From positions 29,414,761 to 29,478,760 of the forward strand of contig JAPTYO010000008.1 in the NCBI GenBank assembly GCA_036873135.1: a DNA stretch of 64,000 nucleotides, given 5' to 3'. The notes below the pieces were generated by a model, which ran no database searches, was not told the origin of the DNA, and saw only the letters and a program-made list of their open reading frames with translations. Numbering within the stretch: position 1 is the stretch's first letter; the number at the start of each line of letters is the position of its first letter. Shown here in pieces: positions 11,801 to 21,720 of the stretch. The DNA comes from Clarkia xantiana subsp. parviflora. Lineage: Eukaryota > Streptophyta > Magnoliopsida > Myrtales > Onagraceae. The position numbers were made by a program, and so were the translations under genes.

Positions 11801-13029
11801 GGTTTGAATTTTTTTTTAGAAAAGCAGGTTGAACCGATTCTGAACTAGTTCTGCCATGGTGGATTCTAGAGCTCCAAATTTGGTATGGTTCTTGCTTGGG
11901 GTATGTAATTGGGCTGAATCTCAAATCTGGTTTCGATTCGATTCTGAAACGGTTCGACCCAAACCGAACTATGCTCAATCCTAACTCTTACGAAATTTAT
12001 TTAGAATTATGTATATATATATGTGGATAGACTTTAATTATGTTGATTACGTAATTTATATTTGTATTCTAGACTTTATAATATTTAATTTTGATTTTTT
12101 TTTTAAATATATATAGGTAATTTTATTTAGGTGGGTATTAATTTTTTAATTATATGCAATAAAAATAAATTAATAATTCTATTGCAATAAAATTTTCGTC
12201 GCAACAGTTTAAAAGTAAAAAACAAGGACACATCTATTGCGACGACACTTTCAAAATTTATCGTTGCAATACAATTGATGCTTGTCGCAATAAGTATATT
12301 TACTGACAAAATTTGTGTCATCGCAATATGATTATCAAATCCTCGCAACAGGTGTACCCACTGCAACAATATAATTTTAAATTTGTCATCGCAAAGGGAT
12401 TGTATAATCATCGCAATAGATATATCAATTGCGACAAATAATGTTGAATATGAGTTGATAATTGTCCTCGCAATAGAGTGTACTCTATTGCGATGATAGC
12501 TCATTTTTGTAGCAATAGGGATCTATTGCTAGGGGTCTATAGTGACAAGGCTATTGCGACGATTTGCCGTCGCAATATACATATAGTGACGATTTTATGG
12601 GTTTTTCACGGGGTTCTTGATGACCTCTTGAAATTTTCTCATCTCCTGACATGTCTGATCTCAATGGGAGATGCCCCATGGTTACCGCTGAATGGTTTAA
12701 ACCCGGCCACACAACGGTTGTATACCTCGTTTTGGAAAGCGTATGAATTTCACACATGGTGGGTGAAATTTTTCATAGAAACTCTTTGAAGCGCTCACGT
12801 TTCACACGGTTGCGGCATTTGGTTGAAGTGGTCATCCGACCTGCAAAAGAGTAGGGACACTCAAATCTCAAGGAAAAAATTAAGTACAATTTAACGCACC
12901 TCAACGTTAGATATCTCGAGTGTGCAATTTGTTCGTTGTGCAACTGGATGACTGCATGTTCTTTTTTTTGTTGCCCCATTTAGCCGGCATAACTTATGTG
13001 TACATGATACCTTAACCAAGGGTACCTGA

Positions 13030-15300
13030 AAAGAGTGAATGAAAAATCAGTGTAGAGAATATGAGAAATCATGCATGATTTTTTTGAAAACTCTAATGTC
13101 ATTCATTTCATAATTTTGATTATTTTTTTGAAAAAGAATCAAAATTTATGATCAAATGTGTTTTGCACCATCATGGAGTTTACTGAGTTTGCTGAGTGCA
13201 TTATCTGGCTCGAATGCAGGACAAATGCTCAAAACAAAGTTTTATTTCAAAACGTTTTATCGTCCTTTGTTTAAACTCGAATAGTAGCACTCAACTCCAC
13301 AGTTAAACTATTTTCTCAAAAAAGAATCAAAAATCCCATTTTTTAAATGCTCGCCCATGCGAATGTTGAAATGTCGATCTTGCCAAAAAAGTGCAATACA
13401 CCTTGGATAAAACGAATGACACTTTGAGTTTTTTTTTTTAAATGCTCATGCATGCTCGGAAGTTAAAATACTACTGTTAAGAAAGTTACAACTTACAACA
13501 TATTACCTGAATGATGCATATGAAATGCATTTTTGAAAGTTAAAATTCTATTCTAAGAAATTCACAACTTACAACAGTTTACCTGAATAATGCATATGAA
13601 ACGCATTTTTGAAAGTTAAAATTTCAGGTGGATTTTTTTAAAAAAAAAAATGCAATTGAGATGCATGCGTGAATTTGAAAGCTCTATAGCTAAAAAAAAA
13701 TCACAATTTACCTGAAATGTTTTTTATAAAAATAGTGCATATTGAATGCGTGCTTTTAAAAAAAAATCAGGTAAAAAGATTTTTTTGAAAATGATGCATA
13801 TGCAATTCATGTTTGAATTTAAAAAATCTAAGAGCCAAAAAGGAATTACAAATTTCCTAATTTTTTTAAAAAATGATGCACATTGAATGCACTAACAGAA
13901 TTTTACAATTTACATGAAAAGTTTTTTCCAAAAAATAATGCGTATGAAACACATGCTTGAAATAAAACATTCTGGTAAGTAATTTTGACAACAACACATG
14001 GAATACATGTTTGAAACTAAAGGTTCTATGACTAAGAATGTGTACAATCTATCAACATATTATTTTCCTAAAACAATGCACATGCGATGCACATGAGATG
14101 CATATTTGAGAAGAAAGTTCTAGTCAAGATAATTTACAAGTTATCTGAAAAGTAATTTTTTTTTTTTTTTAATGGGGAAAAAAACAATGCATCTTGGTTG
14201 CTCAAAATTAAAATCATGCGATTATTTTTTAAAAAGGATGCATATGAGATGCACAAAAATAAATACAAGATGCAAACTTAAAAATAGAAGTTCTACAACT
14301 GAGAAAAATTACAATTTACCTGAAAGTTTTTTTTCGAAAATAATGCATATGATATGCATGTTTTTTATTAAAAATTCAGATAAAATGTTTTTTAAACAAA
14401 GAGCCCTAAAACTAAGAGAGCTTACGGTTTATCTAAATTTTTTTTTTTAAATTAATGCATATTGGACGCATTATTACAAATGAAACAATTCAGTTAAAAA
14501 GTTTTAAAATGATGCATATGGAATGCACGTTCGAAATTAGAAGCTCTAACAGTTAAAGCAGAATTACAAATTTTCCAAAATTTTTTTTAAGCAATGCATA
14601 TACAATACACTAACCAAAATTACAACTTACCTGAAATGTTTTTTTCAATCATGCGTACAAAACACATGTTAAAAATAAAAATTCAGGTAAGATGTTTTTT
14701 TAGAAAAGAAAAAAAATGCATATGAAATGCATGTTCAAAAGGAAGCTCTAATAGCTAAAGAAATTAATTTTTCTGAATTTTTTTTTTAAAGTAATGCATA
14801 CGTAACGCACTAACAAAAATTACAACTTACCTGAGATTTTTTTAAAAATAATGCGCATGAGACGCATATTTAGAATAAAAATTTAGGTAAGGATTTTTTT
14901 TAAAATCAGTGCATCTGAGACACATGTTTAGAGATAAAATCTACAACTAAGGGATTAACTACTTAGCTAAAAATGTTTTTTTTTTCTAAAAAAATGACTT
15001 TTAAAATTAGAAGCTCTAATAGCTAAAATGGAGTTAAATTTCTCATGAAAATATTTTTTTGAAAATAATGCGCGAATGATGCGTTAATTATGAATTACAA
15101 CTTACCTGGTTTTTTTAATAATGTGAATGAAACACATATCTTAGAACCAAATTTAGGTAAGAGTTTTTTTTTTTTTTTACCTGGTTTTTTTAATAATGTG
15201 AATGAAACACATATCTTAGAACAAATTTTAGGTAAGAGTTTTTTTTTTTTTAATAAATGCAATGAGATGAATGCATGAGAAATAAAAGCTATACAAACAG
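13030..15300. repeat. Degenerate palindromic tandem repeats (TGCATATGAAATGCAT type)
   Basis: A roughly 2.2-kb stretch made of about 70-80-bp units that alternate a near-palindrome of the form ATGCATATGAAATGCAT with TTACAACTTACCTGAAA and a T-run or A-run. Neighbouring units near 13511 and 13587 are 76 bp apart and nearly identical. At 15105-15245 a unit containing AATGTGAATGAAACACAT is exactly repeated. Part of the giant element interior; non-coding. Confidence 0.8.
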
Positions 15301-15741
15301 TCGTATGATAACATTTACAACAAAAACAAATCATGTTAGGGGGTAAAAAAAATGTGTGGCTTTGCTCTACAAGGTAGGTTCCACTGATAGGTTCCCGACA
15401 AGGTGGTTTCCTCACCCCATTATAGGGATCATAAGACCTTCGCAAGCGAGTAGAGTTTTTCCGATCCGTACCGGCGGCCCAGCCGCTCCGGTCGTACCGT
15501 ACTAAACCTCCGGGGTTCCTAGTCGCCCTGAGTTTTAGGCGTTTTGGACATTACACTAAAGTGGTGTGTGCAAATACAAATAATGCATAATCCAACAAAG
15601 AAAAATAGTCAGTCATAAAAAATTAACTCCACACCTGAAATTACACAAAAACAATCAAGTTAGAATAACAAAGTCAAATATGAATAAAAAATAAAACATG
15701 GAAAATAAGCAAATATAAAGAGCCCGAACCCTCTAAAACTT
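15301..15741. other. Interior of the giant element next to its primer binding site
   Basis: No gene is visible. On the minus strand this is the leader that follows the PBS. It includes a GC-richer patch at about 15430-15530 and ends in the phrase AAATATAAAGAGCCCG, which recurs at 16743 beside a second PBS-like sequence. Confidence 0.5.
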
Positions 15742-16788
15742 CCCCAGCAGAGTCGCCAAATTGTCGGACCTAAAATCTGACCTAAGGCGATAAACGTTTT
15801 GAAAACGTGAATCCCCAGCAGAGTCGCCAAATTGTCGGACCTAAAATCTGACCTAAGGCGATTACGTTCGAAAACATGTGATTTTGAAAAGAGTCGCCAC
15901 TAGTTAATTGTAAGGCTAACTAGAATCCTAGATTACCTAAGTGAATAATGGATTAAACACCTAGGTATAGAATCGGCCTACGATCAGAAGTTCGAGTTCG
16001 GGGGTTCTATTACGAATTAAAAATATAATTTTTAATTACGCCCTTTCGGTACTCAATTTACTTAATTTGCCGGTTTAATCATTTACATACATTACGCCCA
16101 ATTAATCCAAAAATGTCAAAATTAATCAAATTTTATCATAAAAATATTAATCAGATATAATCCTAAATCTAAAAAAAAAAAAATTATAACCTATAACTCT
16201 TAGTAAAAATGAAATCTAAAATACTAAAAAAAAAACTTCTAACATGCTATTTAAAATTAGTCAATTATAATTAAATTACTAATTAAATTTTACCAATTAC
16301 ATTTAAACTATTAATTAAATCTAACTAATTACATTTAAATTTTTAATTAATTGTAATATAATAATAATAATATAAAACAGAAAACATAATAACCAAATAT
16401 TAATAACAAACTATTAATTGAATAAATAAAAAAAAAAAAAATTCAGCAGCTTGACCTGCAGGAGAAGGAATATGGCCGGCAGCAGCCAGCGGTGGCCCGG
16501 AGCGGCAAGGCGGGAGGCCGTGGCGGATGGGAGCGGCAGGGGCGGCGCGAGGCCGTGGCGGCGGCCTGGAGGGCGGGGAGCCAGTCACCGGAGCTGGCTG
16601 CTTCAAAGGGGCGTCGCCGAAAAAACAGAGAGAGAGAGAGCAACGGGCGGCCGGCGGAGCGTGGTCACCGGCAAGCGGGGCCGGGGCGCCGTGGTCCGGA
16701 GCTGGGCGGGCCGTCGGGGCGGCCACCGGCGGCGAAGCCAGCAAATATAAAGAGCCTGAACCCTCAAGTATCCCCAGCAGACCCAAAT
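15742..16788 (-). repeat. Scrambled PBS/LTR junction: three PBS copies and two LTR fragments
   Basis: In plus order: PBS copy 1 (15742-15761, complement of TTTGGCGACTCTGCTGGGG), an approximately 50-bp LTR end (15762-15811), PBS copy 2 (15812-15832), a 0.9-kb truncated LTR (15833 to about 16740), then AAATATAAAGAGCC plus a decayed PBS copy 3 (about 16741-16788) abutting the full right LTR. Each LTR piece restarts with the same TGTCGGACCTAAAATCTGACC. The 0.9-kb piece carries the GC-rich segment also seen at the window start. It looks like repeated strand transfer or unequal recombination at the LTR/PBS border. Confidence 0.8.
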
Positions 16789-17363
16789 TGTCGGACCTAA
16801 AATCTGACCTAGGGCGGATTACGTTTTGAAAACGCGTAATTTTTAAAAAGTCGCCACTAGTTAATTATTAGGTTAACTAGAATCCTAAATTACCTAAGTG
16901 AATAACGTATTAAACAACTAGGCGTAAAATCGGTCTACGATTAGAAATTTTTGGATTCGGGGGTTCTATTACGAATTAAAAGTACAAATTTTTAACTACG
17001 CCCTTTCGGTACTCAGTTCACTTAATTGCCATTTTTATTTTTAATACATGCTATATCAGACTAATTTAACGACGTCATGATTTAATTAAATTTATGATAT
17101 GCAAAAAATATTATCAATCAGTAACCTAAATCTAAAAATTAATTGTAATCTACAAGTCCTAATTAAGACAAAATCTAAAGCCCAAAATTATCTAACATGT
17201 TTAAATACATACACAACTTAATACATATTCAATCATACATACAACTTAAATAATTAAACACTCTACCCAATCAAATTTATCTAATTACGTTTAAACATCA
17301 AATTAAATATAAATAATAATATAATAACAAAATAATAATAATAATCAAAATATTAATAATAAC

Positions 17364-17422
<59 letters not shown>

Positions 17423-17638
17423 CCTGCGGAAGATGAACAGCAACAGCGGGGCAGCACTGTTGCAGCAGGGACGGACGGAATCGAGGCTGGACGGACGGAA
17501 TCGAGGCCGGACGGAGTCGAGAGGGTTCGCCGACGGGAGGAGGCGAGGTGGCGTCGTGGCCGGGCCAGGCTGGTCGGGGGAAGAGAGAGAGAGAGAAAGA
17601 GGGGGGAGAGAGAGGAAGAGACGGACGGCCGGCGGAGG

Positions 17639-17684
<46 letters not shown>

Positions 17685-18340
17685 GCCGGCGTGGTGGCCT
17701 CGGAGGTGGCGCGGTGGTCAGGAGGGTTCAGGGGCGGCAGGAGCTTCGGCCGGGAGAGGATAGCCGGCGGAGCTGGGCGAGAGAGAAAGGGGAGAGAGAG
17801 AGAGAGACGGACGGCCGGCGGAGCCGGCTGGTCGCCGGCGACCAGAGCTGTAGCGGGAGGAAAAAAAATTAATTCACTAGAAGACAAAAATCGCACAGAA
17901 CCCGAAAATAGTGTATTATTGCTTCTTTTTGGTCTTTTTCTGTCTGTCCTTTACAATGTAACCTAGACCCCTATTTATACTAAAAACCTAGTCTAGATTA
18001 CAGATAAAATTTAAATAAAAAATGCTAACAGATAATTATTCTAGAGAATATTCCTAAGGATATTTATCTTTACAGATAATTATTTTTTTGAATAAAAAGT
18101 AATATCTGGAGATAAATATCTTACAGATAATTTTCTAAAATAAAAAAAACTAATTATTATATATATATTTTAAAAAATTCAGAAAATATTAAATAAATTC
18201 GAAATAATTTAAAATACATTTTATAATAATTTCCCTAATGTGCCCTTGAGCATTTTTGGAGACTTTGTGGCTTGACGCGTCCAGAATTTGACGTATCATG
18301 TGTAACGTCGTTACGTCCGTGTCAAAATCGAGTGTTTACA
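16789..18340 (-). repeat. Right (5') LTR of the giant element
   Basis: 1552 bp with minus-strand termini TGTAAACAC...GGTCCGACA. It contains an ATT/AAT triplet run (about 17336-17420), a GC-rich, purine-rich zone (17425-17860) with a (GA)n tract at about 17641-17680, and a minus-strand TATA-type motif TATAAATAG near 17970-17980. The GC-rich zone differs from that of the 0.9-kb fragment and the window start, so LTR copies of this family vary there. The apparent open frames through this zone are composition artefacts. Confidence 0.8.
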
Positions 18341-18344
18341 ATAT

Positions 18345-19143
18345 CCTTTGCTCTCAGCTGCTCACCTGTATGGTTTCTTGGTTGGGGCGGACGTCAGTCT
18401 TGTTGTCTAATTGGCTGGGGAACCTGGGGTGGTTTTTCTCTGTTTGTCTTTGTGTTCTCTTCCTTGGTGGCCTGAATCTTTGCCCTCTTGCTCATTTTGT
18501 GCCTTTCCAGATCAATGTGGGTTTTCACCCTCGCCGCAATCTCCTCCTGTGTGCTTGCGGGTTTTTTAGCCATTTTTTCTGCCAAGAATGAGCCAAAGCG
18601 CCCAAGGTTCCTTATGAAAGCTCTTATGATCTCACCCTCAGTTATGTCTCCTTGTATATCAGCTAGATTCTGATTGAACCTTGTGTAATAGTTCTTGTTT
18701 CACATCGTCGAGCGAACTTGTTCCCTTGAGTAACTTCCTTTCTCCCAAGTATCTTTGGAGGAACTTTGCTTTCATTTGTACCCATGAATGGATGCTCTCA
18801 TTTGGTAGGGTGAAGAACCAGTGCGATGCTACCCCTGATAATGTATTTGGTAACAATAGTGCCTTGTAGCGATCATCCGTTGTCCTACCCAAGAGGGAGG
18901 CCTCGCATTGGTGGATATGCTCCAAGGGATCGGTCTTGCCATTATAGTTTTCTATTTTTATCCTGTGCAACACGTCAGGCACTTTGTTGTTCTCCAGCTC
19001 CCTTGTAAAGGGGTGATTTGTGCTATCACTCAGCCAGGGAGGAGTGGGTTGTCTTGCCGGGGGTATGGGCTATCTTCTTTGATTGTTTGGTTGCCTACCG
19101 TCCCCATTTGTAGGTCGTCTCTAGATGGCAGGCTGTTCGTCAT
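18345..19143 (-). pseudogene. Gypsy gag fragment, truncated by the giant element
   Basis: The minus strand starts at ATG 19143 (MTNSLPSRDDLQ), 52 bp downstream of the LTR. After an early frame break, residues from about 18982 down to 18659 form a clear retrotransposon gag domain: RIKIENYNGKTDPLEHI, then LPNTLSGVASHWFFTLP, then KAKFLQRYLGERK. This is the pattern of plant Ty3/Gypsy capsid proteins. A further frame (18585-18394) holds the charged KPASTQEEI tail. The sequence stops where the giant LTR element ends at 18340, so the rest of the Gypsy element, if present, would lie left of the window. Non-functional: premature stops, frameshift and truncation. Confidence 0.85.
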
Positions 19144-19177
19144 AGATCTTGTGATAGCCAGGCTTTTTATTCAAAAC

Positions 19178-19193
19178 CCACGGACGGCGCCAA
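19178..19193 (-). other. Primer binding site of the truncated Gypsy element
   Basis: On the minus strand TTGGCGCCGTCCGTGG follows the LTR end by one or two bases. The TGGCGCC core is a common plant Gypsy PBS. Confidence 0.8.
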
Positions 19194-19194
19194 G

Positions 19195-19915
19195 TGTTAA
19201 GACGTGTGCCTCAGGTTGACGAATTTCCAATCCGAGTGACACCTCTCACGGGTATTTCGCTCTTCTTTCTGATCCGCTTAGCTTGTCGATGTGATCCGTT
19301 CCTCTGCTCCTTGCGAACCTGCACAGTGGGCAGTACCGAGCACGGAGAGAGGGGGTGGTGCTCGGTGAACCCTCTCTGATTCCTAAGTAAGTTTGGGCTC
19401 TTTAGAGAGATAAAATCCTAGATAGAAGGCAGAGCTAAAACGTGCAAAGATGTAAACTTGTCCAAATGAATAGAACTTGAGAAGTATATATAGGCTACGG
19501 GGGGATTAAGGTGGCTTAATGACATCGTTAATCCCTAAACGTACTTTATTAACACATAACATCAAGATTAACCCTTTAAAAGCATGGAGAGGTGGGTGAA
19601 AAAGTCTAAGTATGAGTCGGGTAAAATGGATGTCGGGACCCTCGGGGTCGGACGGAAAATTCGACCCCTAAGGCCTAGGATCGGGTCAGCTTGCCCGACC
19701 TCTCTTGGGAGAGGCTGGGCTAGCTGACCCGATCCCTCCTAGGAGAGATCGTGTGAGACCAACGGACCGGTCCGGACGAATGTTTTGGCTCGTCCGGGCC
19801 GTTCGCGTTGTGAGTGAAGTGCTCGGGACCAAGTTTCGATTTATAATCGTAAGTGGGGTGATTAAAATAAGACAATCCGAAGGGAGACGGGTTCAAATTG
19901 GGCGTATATCCATCA
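19195..19915 (-). repeat. LTR of the truncated Gypsy element
   Basis: 721 bp, minus-strand start TGATGGATATACGCCCAATT and end CGTCTTAACA, followed by the PBS. A minus-strand TATATATA near 19487 is a candidate TATA box. The first 26 or so bases match the start of the LTRs at 23108 and 40024, but the ends differ, so these are related families. Confidence 0.85.
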
Positions 19916-19989
19916 GTGGACAACCGTTAAACGGTAGGAAAGTTCCCACCTACACTTTTACATAATGTCTCTTTTTAAGAGCAACTACA

Positions 19990-20970
19990 TTATACCTACC
20001 ACCTCTATTTTTAGAGCATCTTGCCTTGCCCGAAAATTACTTTCTGTTCAAGCCTAGGGAGCAATGGAGTACTAGGCAGCATCATACCTGCTTTACTACA
20101 CGAGTTTGACACTTTGACGCCCTCGTTACTTCATATTACACAGCGCCTCAACGCTTACTACACGAGTTTGGCACTTTGCCGCCCTCGTCACTTGGATTTT
20201 TATCCAGACAACGCATCAACGCTTACTACACGAGTTTGAAAAGTTGGCGCCCTTGTTACTAGGGTTAAAAACCCCTTTATTACATTAGTACCACGTTTCG
20301 ACGCCCTCATATTATATTACACAGCACCTCAACTCTTATTACCCGAGTTTGGCACTTTGACGCCCTCGTTACTTGGATTTTTATCGATCATATTACACAG
20401 CGACTCAACGTTTACGAAACGAGTTTGGCACTTTGACGCCCTTGTCACTTGAATTTTTATCTATCATATTACACATCGCCTCAACGCTTACTACACGAGT
20501 TTGTCACGTTGACGCCCTCGTTACTGAGGTTAAAACCCCATTTTATTACACGAGTACCGCGTTTCGACACCCTCGTAAGATATTACACAGCGCCTCAACG
20601 CTTACTACACGAGTTTGGAACTTTGACGCCCTCGTTACTTGGATTTTTATCCATCATATTACACAGCGCCTACCGGAGTTTGACACTTTGACGCCCTCGT
20701 CACTTGAATTTTTATCCATCATATTACACAGCGCCTCAAAACTTACTTTGGAACATTGACGCCCTAGATACTAGGGTTAAAAAACCCTTTATTACATGAG
20801 TACCGCGTTTCAACATCCTCGTAATATATTACACAACGCCTCAACGCTTACTAAACGAGTTTCGTACTTTGATGCCCTCGTCACTTGGATTTTCATCCAT
20901 CCTATTACACGAGCCTGTCACTTTGACGCACTCGTAACCTGGATTCTTATCCAGCCTTTTACATGACTGT
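19990..20970. repeat. Tandem array of about 70-80-bp units (ACACGAGTTTGGCACTTTGACGCCCTCG)
   Basis: About a dozen units combine GCCTCAACGCTTACTACACGAG, TTTGACGCCCTCGTTACTTGG and ATTTTTATCCATCATATTACACAG. Some units are replaced by a shorter form with GGTTAAAACCCCTTTATTAC and ACCGCGTTTCGACGCCC. It is non-coding and may belong to a retroelement tail. The GACGCCC phrase is shared with the array at 36230-36830. Confidence 0.85.
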
Positions 20971-20977
20971 GGCGCTC

Positions 20978-21440
20978 TTGAGGCAGGGGCGGTTCCATGT
21001 ATAAAAAAGGGGGGACAAAATGTCCCCTTAAGTTTAGTTTTTTTTCTTTAAATAAAAAATTATAAAAATAGTATATATATATATAACAAAATAATACTCA
21101 GTTTTATAATTAAGTTAAGAAATAAGCTAAATTATTCTTACCAAAATAATATCTTGTAAATTATACCTTTGGACAGTCAAACAAATTGATTGTTGAAGTT
21201 TCTTTTTGTACAAATGTTAGCTTGGGTTTCGATGTGTAGACAATTTGCTAGTTAAATTTTCTTTTAGATAATTTGTTGTTTTAGTTTTTTCTTTACTGAG
21301 AATTTGCTCGTTAAATTTTTTTTGGATAATTTGTTGTTTTAGTTTTTTCTTTACTGAGAATTTGCTAGTTCTTATTTTGTTTTGTGGACAATTTGATATC
21401 TAGCAAATTGTCCACAAAGCGAAACCTGAACTCTAACAAA
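20978..21440 (+). other. AT-rich sequence starting with a hAT-like end
   Basis: Starts near AGGCAGGGGCGGTTCCATG, which resembles hAT-type termini, then AT-rich sequence with an internal duplication (TTTGTTGTTTTAGTTTTTTCTTTACTGAGAATTTGCT appears at about 21270 and 21330). I cannot find a matching opposite end or target duplication, so the boundary is unproven. Confidence 0.3.
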
Positions 21441-21469
21441 TTGTTACAATGTTTCCGTGTGACGACACA

Positions 21470-21720
21470 CTCCTTTACAACTTAGGGTTGAAGCCCATTT
21501 ATTACAACTTAGGGTTGAAACCCCTTTATTACAACTTATGGTTGAAACCCCTTTCTTACACTAGACTTGGTCATTGTGTAGTGGTACTTAGGGTTGAAAC
21601 CCCTCTATTATAACATACTTGGTCGTCAAACCAATATTTAGGGTTAGAACCCCTTTATTATTACATAAGGTTAAAACCCTTTTATTCAACAGAGATAGTA
21701 GATATTTTATACAACTTTAA
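21470..21720. repeat. Short tandem repeats of ACTTAGGGTTGAAACCCC
   Basis: Five to six copies of a roughly 30-bp unit built on ACTTAGGGTTGAAACCCCTTTATTAC, some spaced by extra sequence. GGGTTGAAACCC is itself a small inverted repeat. Confidence 0.75.

Larger units (their letters stand above)
9131..12622. mobile_element. Decayed CACTA-like DNA transposon with multiple subterminal repeats
   Basis: Both outer portions (9150-9960 and 12170-12600) are filled with short motifs of the type TATTGCGACGA / TCGTCGCAATA in both orientations, for example CTATTGCGACGATTTGCC near 12550. The middle (10000-12150) is AT-rich and free of them. Dense subterminal repeats of this kind around a unique core are typical of plant CACTA elements. 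The candidate ends are decayed: CTACAAGAATTTT at 9135 on plus and, on the complement, CATCAAGAACC at 12622, each keeping CAAGAA from the CACTACAAGAA consensus. No transposase remains. Confidence 0.5.
1..18340 (-). mobile_element. Giant non-autonomous LTR retrotransposon (LARD-like), truncated by the window start
   Basis: Read on the minus strand, the right LTR (16789-18340) starts TGTAAACAC and ends GGTCCGACA. It is followed leftward by a primer binding site of the form TTTGGCGACTCTGCTGGGG, seen intact at 15742-15761. The left LTR ends at 6198, where the same TGTAAACAC terminus is preceded on the minus strand by a purine-rich AAAGAGGGGCAAAC tract. The left LTR runs off the window start and is interrupted by a Copia element. 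The interior (6199-15741) has no gag, protease, reverse transcriptase or integrase that I can recognise; it consists of minisatellites, AT-rich sequence and a nested DNA transposon. PBS and PPT of this style are known from Tat/Ogre-type Gypsy elements, so I infer a non-autonomous derivative of that group. Confidence 0.75.

Noticed and set aside
16443..17966. GC-rich open frames (Arg/Gly/Glu-rich or Pro/Ser/Leu-rich) in the giant element's LTRs
   Set aside because: They coincide with (GA)n, GGCGG-type and AAT triplet composition inside LTR copies and have no domain or conserved start.
20978..21440. Complete hAT element beginning CAGGGGCGGTTCC
   Set aside because: No matching inverted terminus or 8-bp duplication could be found downstream.
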